From an uncultured Gemmatimonadales bacterium (GTDB lineage Bacteria; Gemmatimonadota; Gemmatimonadetes; Longimicrobiales; Gaopeijiaceae), in assembly GCA_937919655.1 (NCBI GenBank), contig CALFPJ010000078.1, positions 1-64,000 on the forward strand: a stretch of 64,000 nucleotides of DNA, in the 5' to 3' direction. A program made the translations under genes and the position numbers. A model generated the notes under the pieces. That model did not search any database, had not been told where the DNA came from, and saw only the letters and a program-made list of their open reading frames with translations. Of the stretch, positions 8,720 to 18,209 are shown in pieces (positions within the stretch are counted from its first letter, which is position 1; each line of letters begins with the position of its first letter).

Positions 8720-11700
8720 ATGATCAGGATCCAAGATCTCCCGAACATCGACGAGGCAGAGGCTCTCGCCGCCGTGCGGAAGCATTACGCGCTCGAAGGC
8801 ACGCTGTCCCCACTGTCCGGGGACCGTGACCGGAACTTCCTCGTTGAAACGGCCGAGGGCGAACGCTACGTCGTGAAGGCGACGTCTCCTGACGAGCCTC
8901 AGGACATTCTCGACTTCGAGACCCGAATGATGGGCGGGTTGAGCAGGGAGACCGACGGCCTCGTCCCCGGACTCGTTCCGGCCATGGACGGAAGCCATCA
9001 GGTGGAACACACCGGCGCTGACGGCACCGTGCACCGAATCCGGGTATTCGAATTCCTGCCTGGATCGACGCTGGCTGTCGCGAATCCGCGCTCGCTCGAC
9101 TTACTCGAAGATCTTGGCCGCCGGCTCGCGGTTCTGGACAGCGCCCTGGGTGCCGTCCCGGACCATCCGCCTGCGCGTGTCGGCTTCGATTGGGCACTCG
9201 GCCACGCCGGCGACGTCATGGCACGAGGCCTCGCGCTCCTTGACGGCGAGCAACATGCGCTGGTGGAGCGAGCCATCGCGTCATTCCGCGCCCAGGAGCC
9301 GGACTTCTTCGGTTTGGGCTCTCAGGTCATCCACGGAGACGTGAACGACCATAACGTCCTTGTGTCAGACGGAGGCGCGGAGCCGCGACGAGTGACGGGG
9401 ATCATTGATCTCGGTGACGCTCACTCGGCCCCGCGGGTCTTCGACCTCGCGATCGCGATCGCTTACGCGATTCTGGACACGCCAGACGCCATGGCCTCCG
9501 CTGCGGCGATCGCGCAGGGCTACCATCGCGAGCATTCGCTTCTTGAGCAGGAAGCGGACGTCATCATGACGCTCGTTCGAGCGCGATTGGGTCAGAGCGT
9601 GTGCATCTCCGCCTGGCGCCGGGCTCACGGCGGGGCGGATGCGTACCACTTGATTTCGGAGAGACCCGCGTGGGACATGCTGCGCACGCTCGACGCCATT
9701 CCCGGAACGCTTGCCACCGGCATGCTGCGGTCAGCATGTGGCCTCGAAGCCGCCCGCGGAAGCGCTGAGCTGACCGCCTGGCTGAAGACCAAGAGTTTCT
9801 CTGCGGTGATGCAACGGCCGGAAGATGGCAGGGCAGTGGGTGTCTTGGACCTCAGTGTTTCGAGCTTGGACCTGAACGGGAGGGATACCGATGACACCGA
9901 GGACTTCACTCGGCGCGTTTTCGACCGAATGGGGGCGGACGGCATCACACTCGGCGTCGGACGATATCTCGAACCACGTGGATTTTACCTCACGGATGAG
10001 TTCAAGGGACGCGTCGGTGACCCGCGTGAGCGCCGCACGATCCACCTAGGCATCGACCTCTTCGATGAGGCGGGTGCCATGGTCTTCGCGCCACTCGTAG
10101 GTCGCGTGAAGACCGTACGGGACAACGACGGGAGACTGGACTACGGCCCGACTGTGATTCTCGAACATGACGGACCCCGGGGTCCGTTCTGGACGCTGTA
10201 CGGACACCTGCAACGCACGTCTGTAGGCAACTTGGCTGTCGGCGATCCAGTGGAAGCTGGGCAGATCATCGGGCGTATTGGGCCACACCCGGAAAACGGA
10301 GACTGGCCCCCACACTTGCACTTCCAAATCATGACCGACCTCCTGGGCTTCGACGGAGAATTCCCAGGCGTCGCACTCCCCAGGGAAGAGGCGGTATGGG
10401 CCTCTTTTTCGCCGGACCCGAACCTGATTTTGCGCCTACCCGGGCGGACGACGTACACGAGCCCTGTCGGAGTCCATGCGCGGCGAAACGACTTGCTCGG
10501 TCCAAGCCTGAGCCTCTCCTACGACGAGCCTATTCATGTCGTGCGGGGGCGCGGCACGTACCTCTACGATGTGTCAGGGCGGGAGTACCTCGACTGCGTG
10601 AACAACGTGGCCCATGTGGGGCATGAACACCCTGCCGTGGTACTCGCCGGCCAGCGCCAAATGGGCGTATTGAACACCAACACTCGCTATCTCCACGAGC
10701 GAGTACTCGAGTACGCTGAACGCCTCACCGCGACGCTCCCCGAGCCCCTTTCGGTGTGCTTCTTCGTCAACTCGGGGAGCGAGGCGAACGAACTCGCCCT
10801 GCGAATGGCGCGAGCCCATTCGGGCGGGCACGGCATCGTGACGATCGAGGGCGGCTACCACGGCAACACGCAGGCACTCGTCGACGTCAGCCACTACAAG
10901 CACGCCGGTAGCGGGGGCGCGGGCGCTCCAGACTGGGTCGAGACCGTACCGCTCCCAGACGAATATCGGGGTCGGTACAGAAGCCAGGACCCTTTCCGCG
11001 CCCAGCGATACGCGGACCACGTCGGGGAGGCGTTTTCAGCACTCACAGCGAGAGGCTTCGCCCCTGCTGCTTTCCTCGCAGAGAGCATTCTGTCGTGTGG
11101 CGGACAGATCGAACCGCCTGCTGGCTACATGGCAGCGGCGTACGCACACGCGCGCGCAGCGGGGGCACTGTGCATCGCAGACGAGGTACAGATCGGCTTC
11201 GGTCGCGTCGGGAGCCACATGTGGGCCTTTGAGACCCAAGACGTCGTTCCCGACATCGTCACGCTTGGAAAACCCATCGGTAACGGACACCCGCTCGGGG
11301 CCGTAGTGACCACAGCGGAGGTCGCGGCTTCGTTCAACAACGGTATGGAGTACTTCAGCACTTTCGGCGGAAACCCCGTGTCCGCCGCCATCGGGCGTTC
11401 CGTCCTAGACGTCCTTGAGCGCGAAGGGCTGCAGGCGAGCGCAGCTGCGGTAGGCGAGCGTCTCAAGGCTGGCCTGCGCGAGCTCTCCGCCCGGCACGCC
11501 ATGATCGGTGACGTCCGCGGGCGTGGCCTCTTCCTCGGCATAGAGTTCGTGCGGCCAGGAGACCCACCCCAACCACACGCCGAGGTCGCGAGCTACGTCG
11601 TCAATCGCTTGAAGCAGCGCGGCATCCTGCTGAGTACCGACGGACCCGACCACAACGTCATCAAGATCAAGCCGCCCATGACCTTCTCGGCGGCGGACGC

Positions 11701-11800
11701 CGACCGGGTCGTGCGCGAAATAGATGCGGTCTTGGGCCACGATATCATCGGCACTCTCGGTGCTCAACGAACTTCTGTTACGGACACTCGTCAGACCTGA
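8720..11800 (+). CDS. Fused aminoglycoside/hydroxylysine-type kinase, M23 peptidase domain and class III aminotransferase
   Basis: The 1026-residue protein has three domains. Residues about 1-350 are a small-molecule kinase of the APH/choline-kinase fold, with catalytic loop HGDVNDHNV and metal motif IDLGD. Residues about 400-560 are a LytM/M23 fold keeping the zinc ligands HLGID and HLHF. Residues about 580-1010 are a class III PLP aminotransferase with the cofactor Lys in [13 protein letters not shown]. In animals, hydroxylysine kinase and the phospho-lyases acting on phosphohydroxylysine or phosphoethanolamine belong to these first and last families. The fusion therefore suggests phosphorylation of an amino alcohol followed by PLP-dependent elimination; this is inference. 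No signal peptide is present, which makes the M23 domain puzzling. The gene is apparently monocistronic and ends before a strong terminator. Confidence 0.85.
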   Translation: MIRIQDLPNIDEAEALAAVRKHYALEGTLSPLSGDRDRNFLVETAEGERYVVKATSPDEPQDILDFETRMMGGLSRETDGLVPGLVPAMDGSHQVEHTGADGTVHRIRVFEFLPGSTLAVANPRSLDLLEDLGRRLAVLDSALGAVPDHPPARVGFDWALGHAGDVMARGLALLDGEQHALVERAIASFRAQEPDFFGLGSQVIHGDVNDHNVLVSDGGAEPRRVTGIIDLGDAHSAPRVFDLAIAIAYAILDTPDAMASAAAIAQGYHREHSLLEQEADVIMTLVRARLGQSVCISAWRRAHGGADAYHLISERPAWDMLRTLDAIPGTLATGMLRSACGLEAARGSAELTAWLKTKSFSAVMQRPEDGRAVGVLDLSVSSLDLNGRDTDDTEDFTRRVFDRMGADGITLGVGRYLEPRGFYLTDEFKGRVGDPRERRTIHLGIDLFDEAGAMVFAPLVGRVKTVRDNDGRLDYGPTVILEHDGPRGPFWTLYGHLQRTSVGNLAVGDPVEAGQIIGRIGPHPENGDWPPHLHFQIMTDLLGFDGEFPGVALPREEAVWASFSPDPNLILRLPGRTTYTSPVGVHARRNDLLGPSLSLSYDEPIHVVRGRGTYLYDVSGREYLDCVNNVAHVGHEHPAVVLAGQRQMGVLNTNTRYLHERVLEYAERLTATLPEPLSVCFFVNSGSEANELALRMARAHSGGHGIVTIEGGYHGNTQALVDVSHYKHAGSGGAGAPDWVETVPLPDEYRGRYRSQDPFRAQRYADHVGEAFSALTARGFAPAAFLAESILSCGGQIEPPAGYMAAAYAHARAAGALCIADEVQIGFGRVGSHMWAFETQDVVPDIVTLGKPIGNGHPLGAVVTTAEVAASFNNGMEYFSTFGGNPVSAAIGRSVLDVLEREGLQASAAAVGERLKAGLRELSARHAMIGDVRGRGLFLGIEFVRPGDPPQPHAEVASYVVNRLKQRGILLSTDGPDHNVIKIKPPMTFSAADADRVVREIDAVLGHDIIGTLGAQRTSVTDTRQT

Positions 11801-11857
11801 CCACCACCACAGGATCGGCACTCGCTACCGGAGCGCCGTCGCATGGCGCCGCAAAGG

Positions 11858-11889
11858 AAGCGGCGCCGTCTTGGTGGACGGCGCCGCTT
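11858..11889. terminator. Bidirectional intrinsic terminator
   Basis: A perfect 13-bp stem (AAGCGGCGCCGTC pairing with GACGGCGCCGCTT) closes a six-base loop, TTGGTG. The A and T ends of the stem supply short U tracts in both directions. It lies between the convergent fusion gene (stop 11800) and the VPS10-like gene (stop 11949), as expected for a shared terminator. Confidence 0.8.
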
Positions 11890-11948
11890 GATGGTCTCAC
11901 GGGTCCCGCCGGACTCGTGTAAGAGCCCGGCCCTCGCGAGGTCCCCTT

Positions 11949-14900
11949 CTATAGATCCGTGATTGTGCGCATCAACCTCTCAAGTCGGGCCTTGTGGGCC
12001 TCAAGCTCGGTGACCAAGACCTCGAGGCGTGTGTACATATCAGCCGCCGGCTCTTGGTCCGCGCGTTGTGTGTTGCCGTACAGATACGACAGCTGATCGG
12101 CGAGCATCGGCTGCGGATAGCTTGAGATGGTTCGATCCGTGACGAGCGCGGTTTCGATCTCCTTGAGCTGATCCTCGAGGCTACTTCCGTCGGCTGCACG
12201 CTGCATCGCGCCATTCAGCGTTTGGATCGTCTGCCCGGCATCCGCGATCGCGGCCAGAACCTCCATGCCGAGGTCGAACTGTGCCTGCAAGTGGGTCACG
12301 GTAATGCCGTCCGCCGCGACCCGTGGGTCCATGAGGAGTTCAAAGGTGCGCGTCTGTGTCTGACCATCGGCGGTGAGCCGCACCTGATAGTCCCCAGGGG
12401 CGACAGTCGGACCGCGTCCCGCGCCACCAGGGCCGGTTACCGTCATGTCCCAAAGGAACCGGTGAACACCGCGCCCGTTCTCTAGGCGAGCCCCACCTGT
12501 CGTGCGCTGGAACGGCCCACGCATTTCCTGTGCCTGCTCAGTTCGAGCACCATCTCCACCGGATTCGAACGTTCTCAACACGTCACCCGCCGCATTTAGG
12601 ATCTCGAGCTGAAGCCCGGATGCCGTGGACGGGAGGCTGTAGTCGATGACCGCCCCCGCCTGCGAGTACTGGGGCTGATCGGGTGAACCGCCGCCGAATC
12701 CACCACGGCCGCCACCGCGCGAACGGTAGGCGTCAGCCGGCTGGAAAAGATGCGCACCCCCTGCACCCATCGCGTCACCGCGCTGTCGCAGAGGTGAGAG
12801 GTTGTCCATGACCCAAAACGCGCGACCCATGGTAGACAGCACGAGGTCGTCCTGGTGGACCTTGATATCCGTAATGGGCGTGACTGGGAGGTTGAACTGG
12901 AAGCGCTCCCAGCTTTCGCCATCGTTCAAGGACACGAACATGCCGAATTCGGTCCCGGCATAGAGCAGACCCTCGCGCTCGGTGTCCTCTCGGACGGCGC
13001 GAGTTGGGTAGTCTGCCGGGATTCCGTTATCGCCCGGAGTGAGCAGCGTCCAGCTGTCACCAAAGTTCTCCGTCTTGTAGATAAACGGGGTCAGATCGCC
13101 CAAGAGAGTCCGGTACCCGGCAAAGTAGGCCTTGCCCGCCGCGTGAGGCGACGGATCGATCGTCTGGATGCGGCCCTCCGGTGGCATGTCGGCCGGAGTG
13201 ACATCCTTCCACGTCCGACCACCGTCCCGGGTGACCTGAACCAGCCCGTCGTTGGCGCCGGCCCAAATTACACCGGCCTGGACTGGCGATTCTTCGATCG
13301 CATAAACCACCGAGTAGTGCTCCTCTCCGGTGATGTCTCGGGTGATCGGCTCTCCTGACTCGACCTGACGCTCAGGGCGGAACGCAGTCAAATCCGGGCT
13401 GATCTGCTCCCAGGTAACCCCTTCATCGGTCGTCTTGTGCACGAACTGCGAGCCGTGGTAGACGATGTTGGGGTCGTGCGGAGACACCTCGATTGGGGCC
13501 ACCCGCTGGAAGCGATAGTTCAGTTCCGCCGGGTTGGCGCCATACAAGTTCTGAAAGCCGACATAGTACTGCTTCTCTTGGCCAGTCATCTGGCTGTACC
13601 GACCAAAGCGGCCCTTGCAGTTCGAATAGACGACGTCCGGATTGCCCGGCTTGGGAACGGCCGGTCCAGTCTCGCAGCCACCGATGTCCTTCCAGTTACC
13701 CGTGTGCCCTCCGAGGGAACCTCCCTCCGGAGCGTTGCTCGGCACCATGATCGTCGTGTTGTCCTGCTGACCCGAATACAGCCAGTACGGGAAGCGGTCG
13801 TCGATGTCCACGGAATAGAGTTCGGCCGTGGGCTGGTTGTTTTGGGTGGACCAAGTGATGCCACCGTCGAGGGTCACGTTGGCGCCCCCGTCGTTCGATT
13901 GAACCCAGATGTTCGGGTTCTCGGGGTTGATCCACACGTCGTGGTTGTCGCCGTGGGGTGTACTCTTCCGTTGGACCGACCGCCCACCATCGTGAGACTC
14001 ATAAAAGCCCTCGTTGTTGATCAGCACGTGGTCCGCGTCACTCGGGTCCGCATCGACGTTTGTGTAATAAAAGGGGCGGTTCATGATCCCGCTCTGATTG
14101 CTGACCATCTCCCACGTCTCGCCGAAGTCGTCGGAGCGATACAGGCCCTCGTTCGGGTCTGTCGTCTCGACCAACGCGTAGACTCGATTCGGCGCATCAG
14201 CGGTAACGGCAAGGTCCATTTTGCCCACGAGTCCGGTGGGAAGCCCTTCCGTGACGAGTCGCCACGTATCGCCGCCGTCAGTCGACTTCCAGATTCCGTT
14301 TTCCCGCGCCGAATGCTCCATGCCGGAGACGATCGTCCACGGCCTGCGTTGCCCTCGCCACATCGCTGCGTAGATCTCATTCGGATTCGCAGCGTTCAGC
14401 TCAACGTCGATGGCGCCCACCGAGTCGGAGGTGAAGAGCACTTGCTCCCAGTTCTTGCCGCCGTCCCGGGTGCGATAGACCCCCCGGTCGGGGTTGTTAG
14501 CCCAGGGGTTACCGAGTGCGGCCGCGTAGGCGATTTCCGGGTTGCTGGGGTGAATTTCAATTGCGGCGAGCTGGCCCATCTTCTCGAGGCCGATTTTCTC
14601 CCAAGTGCGGCCCGCGTCGTCAGAGCGGTACGCGCCTTTGCCGATGATGACGTTGGAGCGAATGCCGTCGGATCCCGTACCGACATACACCACGTTCGAA
14701 TTCGAGGGGGCAACCCGAATCGAACCGATAGAGCCCGTCTCGATCATGCCATCCGTAATGGGTCGCCAAGTAGTCCCGTAGTCCTCGGTCTTCCAAACCC
14801 CACCCCCGGTCGCGCCCATATAGAACGTGAACGGGTGGTCGGGGTGGCCAGCGACCGCGGTCGCGCGGCCCCCACGAGAAGGACCGACGTTGCGGTAACT

Positions 14901-15056
14901 GAGCCCAGCGAACTGCTGCTCCACAGACTGACCCTGTGAGGCCATCTGAGCAGACGCATCCCTGGGCACGAGTGCCGGGAGAGCGAGTGTCGCGAGGATT
15001 GAAACGGTCGACAGTAGGCGACCCGAAAAAGATGCGGCGAAGTTGATAGAAATCAT
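11949..15056 (-). CDS. Secreted VPS10/sortilin-like beta-propeller protein
   Basis: Starting at ATG 15056 gives a clear signal peptide (LLSTVSILATLALPALV, cleaved near ASAQ), so I prefer it to an ATG 132 bases upstream. The 1035-residue protein carries about ten Asp-box (BNR) motifs of the S/T-x-D-x-G-x-T/S-W type, including EDYGTTW, SDDAGRTW, STDGGDTW, SDDFGETW, TLDGGITW, TTDEGVTW and TRDGGRTW, forming one or two large propellers. A Gly-rich linker follows near residue 790, then a C-terminal beta domain and a helical tail. Such proteins are annotated as sortilin or glycosyl hydrolase; no catalytic residues can be assigned and the role is probably extracellular binding. It is divergent from corA. 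Confidence 0.85.
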   Translation of the reverse strand: MISINFAASFSGRLLSTVSILATLALPALVPRDASAQMASQGQSVEQQFAGLSYRNVGPSRGGRATAVAGHPDHPFTFYMGATGGGVWKTEDYGTTWRPITDGMIETGSIGSIRVAPSNSNVVYVGTGSDGIRSNVIIGKGAYRSDDAGRTWEKIGLEKMGQLAAIEIHPSNPEIAYAAALGNPWANNPDRGVYRTRDGGKNWEQVLFTSDSVGAIDVELNAANPNEIYAAMWRGQRRPWTIVSGMEHSARENGIWKSTDGGDTWRLVTEGLPTGLVGKMDLAVTADAPNRVYALVETTDPNEGLYRSDDFGETWEMVSNQSGIMNRPFYYTNVDADPSDADHVLINNEGFYESHDGGRSVQRKSTPHGDNHDVWINPENPNIWVQSNDGGANVTLDGGITWSTQNNQPTAELYSVDIDDRFPYWLYSGQQDNTTIMVPSNAPEGGSLGGHTGNWKDIGGCETGPAVPKPGNPDVVYSNCKGRFGRYSQMTGQEKQYYVGFQNLYGANPAELNYRFQRVAPIEVSPHDPNIVYHGSQFVHKTTDEGVTWEQISPDLTAFRPERQVESGEPITRDITGEEHYSVVYAIEESPVQAGVIWAGANDGLVQVTRDGGRTWKDVTPADMPPEGRIQTIDPSPHAAGKAYFAGYRTLLGDLTPFIYKTENFGDSWTLLTPGDNGIPADYPTRAVREDTEREGLLYAGTEFGMFVSLNDGESWERFQFNLPVTPITDIKVHQDDLVLSTMGRAFWVMDNLSPLRQRGDAMGAGGAHLFQPADAYRSRGGGRGGFGGGSPDQPQYSQAGAVIDYSLPSTASGLQLEILNAAGDVLRTFESGGDGARTEQAQEMRGPFQRTTGGARLENGRGVHRFLWDMTVTGPGGAGRGPTVAPGDYQVRLTADGQTQTRTFELLMDPRVAADGITVTHLQAQFDLGMEVLAAIADAGQTIQTLNGAMQRAADGSSLEDQLKEIETALVTDRTISSYPQPMLADQLSYLYGNTQRADQEPAADMYTRLEVLVTELEAHKARLERLMRTITDL

Positions 15057-15273
15057 GCGGTCGTTCTCCAAGAAACGCTTGTGGCTAACTCTTTTTGTGG
15101 CGGCCCCTCGCGTAAACACGAGGAGTCGCTTCCCGATCGGGACGATCAGAATGCCGTCGCCGGGAACGGGGGTCAACAACGAGGACACCGGAACCCACGA
15201 CGTCGCTGGCGAAAGCCGAGTCCGGCCGTCACTCTTCCACCATCTTTAGGATCCCCAAAGGACGCCAAAGCCC

Positions 15274-16338
15274 ATGAAGTTCCACATCTCAACCTCGAAG
15301 GTCGGCCTGGCACCGGGTTCCGTCGTCTTCACTGGTCAGAGAAAGGTCGACGAGACGGCGGTCCAGATGATTCGGTACTCCTCTCAAGGAGACGTCGAGG
15401 AAGTGATCGTCGAGGACCCCCGGTCTCTCCGACCGCCTGATCCTGGCCCTACGGGCGTGACGTGGATCAACATGTACGGGCTCCACGATACCGACCTGAT
15501 TCAATCGTTGTGCACACAGTTCGGGGTCCACCCTCTGGCCATCGAAGACATCGTATCCGTAGCCTCCAGGCCGGTCGTGATGGAGTACGACGGCTTCTTG
15601 TTGGCCTCTCTGAAGATGCTGTCTCTGACTGAGGAAGGAGATGTTCATTCCGAACACGTAAGCCTTGTGACCGGCCCGGGTTGGGTGCTGTCGTTCCAAG
15701 AGACGGTCGGGGACCTCTTCGAGCCGCTTCGCCGGCGCATTCGACAGCCCGGGTCCAGGATTCGGTCGCGCGGTGCGGGCTATCTGTGGTATGGCCTCAT
15801 GGATGCGGTCGTCGACAACTACTTCATCGTAATGGACGCGCTGGGACAGCGAGTAGAACAACTCGAAATCGTTGTCTGGTCTGAAGATCCCCCTAGCGAC
15901 GTGCCCGCTCAGATCCATGGGATTCGTGAAGAGGTCACCGCCGCTCGCCGCAGCGTCAGGCCGCTACGAGACGAGATCGATCCCATCATCAGGCATCCTC
16001 CGATATACCTCGATGCAGAGACCCACCCCTTCCTCCTGGATCTACAGGACCATCTTGAGCAGCTGGTGGAGTTCGTCGATCACATGCGCGATTCGCTGAC
16101 ATCCATCATGGACTCCCACCTCTCTCTGGCGGCGATGAGAGCGAACGAAATCATGAAGGTCCTCACAATCATGGCATCGATCTTCATCCCGTTGACGTTC
16201 GTCGCTGGAGTCTACGGCATGAATTTCGACAACATGCCTGAACTCCATTCCCCGTGGGGTTATGCGGCGGTGTGGATCGTCATGATCGTGATGGGTGGCG
16301 GCATGCTCGCCTATTTTCGCAAAAAGAACTGGATCTAA
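15274..16338 (+). CDS. corA: CorA-family magnesium/cobalt transporter
   Basis: The 354-residue protein has the CorA plan: a soluble N-terminal alpha/beta domain, a long helical stalk (about 200-290) and two C-terminal membrane helices. The first helix ends in the selectivity motif YGMNFDNMPE, the GMN signature of the family. The second helix is WGYAAVWIVMIVMGGGMLAYF, and the basic tail KKNWI follows. It forms a homopentameric inner-membrane channel for Mg2+ or Co2+. It starts 217 bases from the divergent VPS10-like gene, is probably transcribed alone, and its stop is only seven bases from the convergent hydrolase gene. Confidence 0.93.
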   Translation: MKFHISTSKVGLAPGSVVFTGQRKVDETAVQMIRYSSQGDVEEVIVEDPRSLRPPDPGPTGVTWINMYGLHDTDLIQSLCTQFGVHPLAIEDIVSVASRPVVMEYDGFLLASLKMLSLTEEGDVHSEHVSLVTGPGWVLSFQETVGDLFEPLRRRIRQPGSRIRSRGAGYLWYGLMDAVVDNYFIVMDALGQRVEQLEIVVWSEDPPSDVPAQIHGIREEVTAARRSVRPLRDEIDPIIRHPPIYLDAETHPFLLDLQDHLEQLVEFVDHMRDSLTSIMDSHLSLAAMRANEIMKVLTIMASIFIPLTFVAGVYGMNFDNMPELHSPWGYAAVWIVMIVMGGGMLAYFRKKNWI

Positions 16339-16345
16339 CCGCGTC

Positions 16346-17032
16346 TCACGTCAGCGCGGATACCCAAGTCGCCAGGAGATCGCACATCTCATCCATTACC
16401 TCGTCGTCCGAGCGACCAGACCGTTTGAGCATGTGAAAGCCGTGATCCGCGCCGTCCACAACGTGCAGGGTCGGCTGCGGTTCGACGGCCTGAAGCAACG
16501 GCGTGAGGATGTCCAAATTCGCAAGTTTGTCGCGAGTGCCCTGCAGGAAGAGCATCGGCAGTCGTACGTCACCGAGGTGCATTCCGCGCTGATCGGAATC
16601 GCGCCCGGGTGCGTGCAGCGGGAAACCGAAGAAGGCCAAGCCAAGAACACCTTCTAGCGCCTGGGCCGCCGCAGCGTGAGAGGTCATGCGCCCACCCATC
16701 GACTTTCCGCCGGCGACCAGCGGAAGGCCCGGCGCAAAAGCCACGGCCGCGGCGACGGCAGAACGAACCGTCTTGAGTAAAATCGGCGCCGGATTCGGCA
16801 CCTTCCGACCAGCTTCCATGTAGGGAAAGTTGTACCGGAAGGTGGCGACCCCGTTTCGGGCCAGACGCTGGGAAGCCGCGTCCATGAACTGGTGCCTCAT
16901 GCCCGCCCCCGCCCCGTGTCCGAACACATAGAGTGAGGTCGCCTCTTCCGGAAGGGTAAGAAGCGCGGACACCTCGCCAGATGACTTTGACGCGATGAAG
17001 TGATGTTCAGTGACGATGCCGCTCACATACAA
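16346..17032 (-). CDS. Alpha/beta hydrolase of the dienelactone-hydrolase/TEX30 type
   Basis: The 228-residue cytoplasmic protein has the GHGAGAGM oxyanion loop near residue 34 and the nucleophile elbow GGKSMGGR (Ser near 110). Candidates for the acid and base follow in QGTRDKLA and DGADHGFH. These features match the KANL3/TEX30-like branch of alpha/beta hydrolases, whose substrates are mostly unknown. There is no signal peptide. It is convergent with corA and is probably expressed alone. Confidence 0.85.
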   Translation of the reverse strand: MYVSGIVTEHHFIASKSSGEVSALLTLPEEATSLYVFGHGAGAGMRHQFMDAASQRLARNGVATFRYNFPYMEAGRKVPNPAPILLKTVRSAVAAAVAFAPGLPLVAGGKSMGGRMTSHAAAAQALEGVLGLAFFGFPLHAPGRDSDQRGMHLGDVRLPMLFLQGTRDKLANLDILTPLLQAVEPQPTLHVVDGADHGFHMLKRSGRSDDEVMDEMCDLLATWVSALT

Positions 17033-17154
17033 CTCCCATGGTGGATTGGTTCATTGCCACGATGTCGCCACACAGGATGGGGGGCTAGTCTTGAAGGGTC
17101 AGCCCCACCCACAAGAGCCCAGGCCTCGGCCGATCGGCCACCAGCGTTTTACCC

Positions 17155-17608
17155 GTGACACCAGACCCCTCGTTCGCCCGACGTGACGCCACTCTAGTAG
17201 CCGGGGTGCATATCGTTTTGGCCCTAGTCTACTGGTTGGGCTTCGGAGTTTCGATCGTACACGACTTCGGGCCAGACAAGTTTGGCTGGTTTACAAAGAA
17301 TCTGGCCACCGACCTTCTGCGGGAGCAGGCCGTGGAGAGCATCTGGTATATGCACGTCCAGCCGCCTCCTTGGAACGTGCTCGGGGCAATCTTCATTCAG
17401 GCCTTTGGGTCGTTGCACATGCCCATGTTGCAGCTCTTGCACATCGCGATGGGCGCGAGCATCGCAGCAATCGGAGTGCGTGTCGTGGCCCAATCCACGG
17501 GTTCGAGAAAGATGGCCCTCGGCGCTCGCCATGTTCGGGCTGATCACGCCTATCGCATTCGGCACCGGATTCGTCCTCAACATCGCGCTGCGGGGGATCG
17601 GCTGGTGA
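17155..17608 (+). pseudogene. Truncated integral-membrane glycosyltransferase (GT-C type) fragment
   Basis: The first about 120 residues contain hydrophobic helices and the motif HVQPPPWNVLGAIFIQ, which resembles the first periplasmic loop of GT39-like dolichyl- or undecaprenyl-phosphate-sugar transferases. Near 17518 the sensible frame changes: the second frame continues with AMFGLITPIAFGTGFVLNIAL and stops at TGA 17606-17608. A full enzyme of this class has more than 400 residues, so most of it is missing. Without the shift, the first frame runs in phase into the downstream zinc-ribbon gene, creating an artificial 237-residue fusion. I interpret it as a gene relic at a deletion junction. 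Confidence 0.6.
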
Positions 17609-17868
17609 ACTGCGGCTACTGCGGACGCAACTTCGAGGAAGACCGGGGCCAAAAGGCCTGCGCGGAATGTCCGCTTGGCTCCAGTTGTGGGCATATCATG
17701 TGCCCCTACTGTGGCTTCGAGAATCCAGCGACGCCCGGCTGGATGACCTTTCTACAGAAGCGATTCGGGAAAAAGAAAGGAGCCCAGCCGCCCCCGCCGA
17801 GCCAGCCGCGACCCGGTGACCTCCCGGTCATTCACGCGGATGACTACCCACGGCGACGGAGCGGCTGA
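17605..17868 (+). CDS. Small zinc-ribbon protein upstream of FeoA
   Basis: GTG 17605 gives an 87-residue protein with four Cys pairs in order: CGYC, CAEC-PLGSSC, and CPYC, spaced as one or two zinc-binding or redox-active metal sites. A basic segment (FLQKRFGKKKG) and a Pro-rich tail follow. Its stop overlaps the start of feoA (ATGA), so the two are translationally coupled. Small Cys-rich proteins next to feoA/feoB are known in other bacteria, and a helper role in ferrous iron uptake is likely but unproven. The same frame remains open upstream into the relic glycosyltransferase, so the start is inferred from where the sequence becomes ribbon-like. Confidence 0.65.
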   Translation: MNCGYCGRNFEEDRGQKACAECPLGSSCGHIMCPYCGFENPATPGWMTFLQKRFGKKKGAQPPPPSQPRPGDLPVIHADDYPRRRSG

Positions 17869-18182
17869 TGATCAAGAAGCACCTCGACCGAGTGCTCGGG
17901 CGCCCGCCGGAGAACTGCCTGCCTGTGTTGGCCGTGCATCGATGCGCCAAGGGACATTGCCGGTCGAAGCCCGTCACCGAGATGGCGGTTCGCTCCGGCG
18001 GCGTGATCTCGTGTCTCACCAATCCAGATCATCCCCGCACGGCGCGTCTCGCGGCCCTCGGCCTCCTACCGGGCGTCCAGATCAAGCTGACGCAGAACTA
18101 CCCGGCCTATGTGCTCCGCATCGGCTACGCTGAGATCGCCCTCGACGAAGAGCTCGCGGGGCTGATTCGCGTCCTCAGCTAG
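17868..18182 (+). CDS. feoA: FeoA-domain protein
   Basis: The 104-residue protein carries an N-terminal extension with HRCAKGHC and an SH3-like FeoA domain (about 45-104) with ARLAALGLLPGVQIKL, the typical core turn. FeoA domains support FeoB-dependent ferrous iron transport at the cytoplasmic membrane face. ATG overlaps the stop of the zinc-ribbon gene. It is convergent with feoB, which is unusual, since feoA normally precedes feoB in one operon. Confidence 0.85.
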   Translation: MIKKHLDRVLGRPPENCLPVLAVHRCAKGHCRSKPVTEMAVRSGGVISCLTNPDHPRTARLAALGLLPGVQIKLTQNYPAYVLRIGYAEIALDEELAGLIRVLS

Positions 18183-18187
18183 AACCC

Positions 18188-18205
18188 TGCCTCAAGTCCG
18201 AGGCA
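18188..18205. terminator. Short hairpin between convergent feoA and feoB
   Basis: A 6-bp stem, TGCCTC with GAGGCA, encloses AAGTCC in the 27 bases between the two convergent stop codons. There is no T run, so its activity as an intrinsic terminator is doubtful. Confidence 0.3.
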
Positions 18206-18209
18206 CCCC

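Noticed and set aside
13437-14939. A 500-codon plus-strand open frame opposite the VPS10-like gene
   Set aside because: The minus strand has about ten Asp-box motifs and a signal peptide; the plus-strand product shows no motif and has skewed composition.
17155-17868. A membrane protein fused to a zinc ribbon
   Set aside because: The membrane part breaks frame near 17518 and ends at a stop overlapping a GTG start of the ribbon gene; the in-frame join crosses an unrelated stretch.
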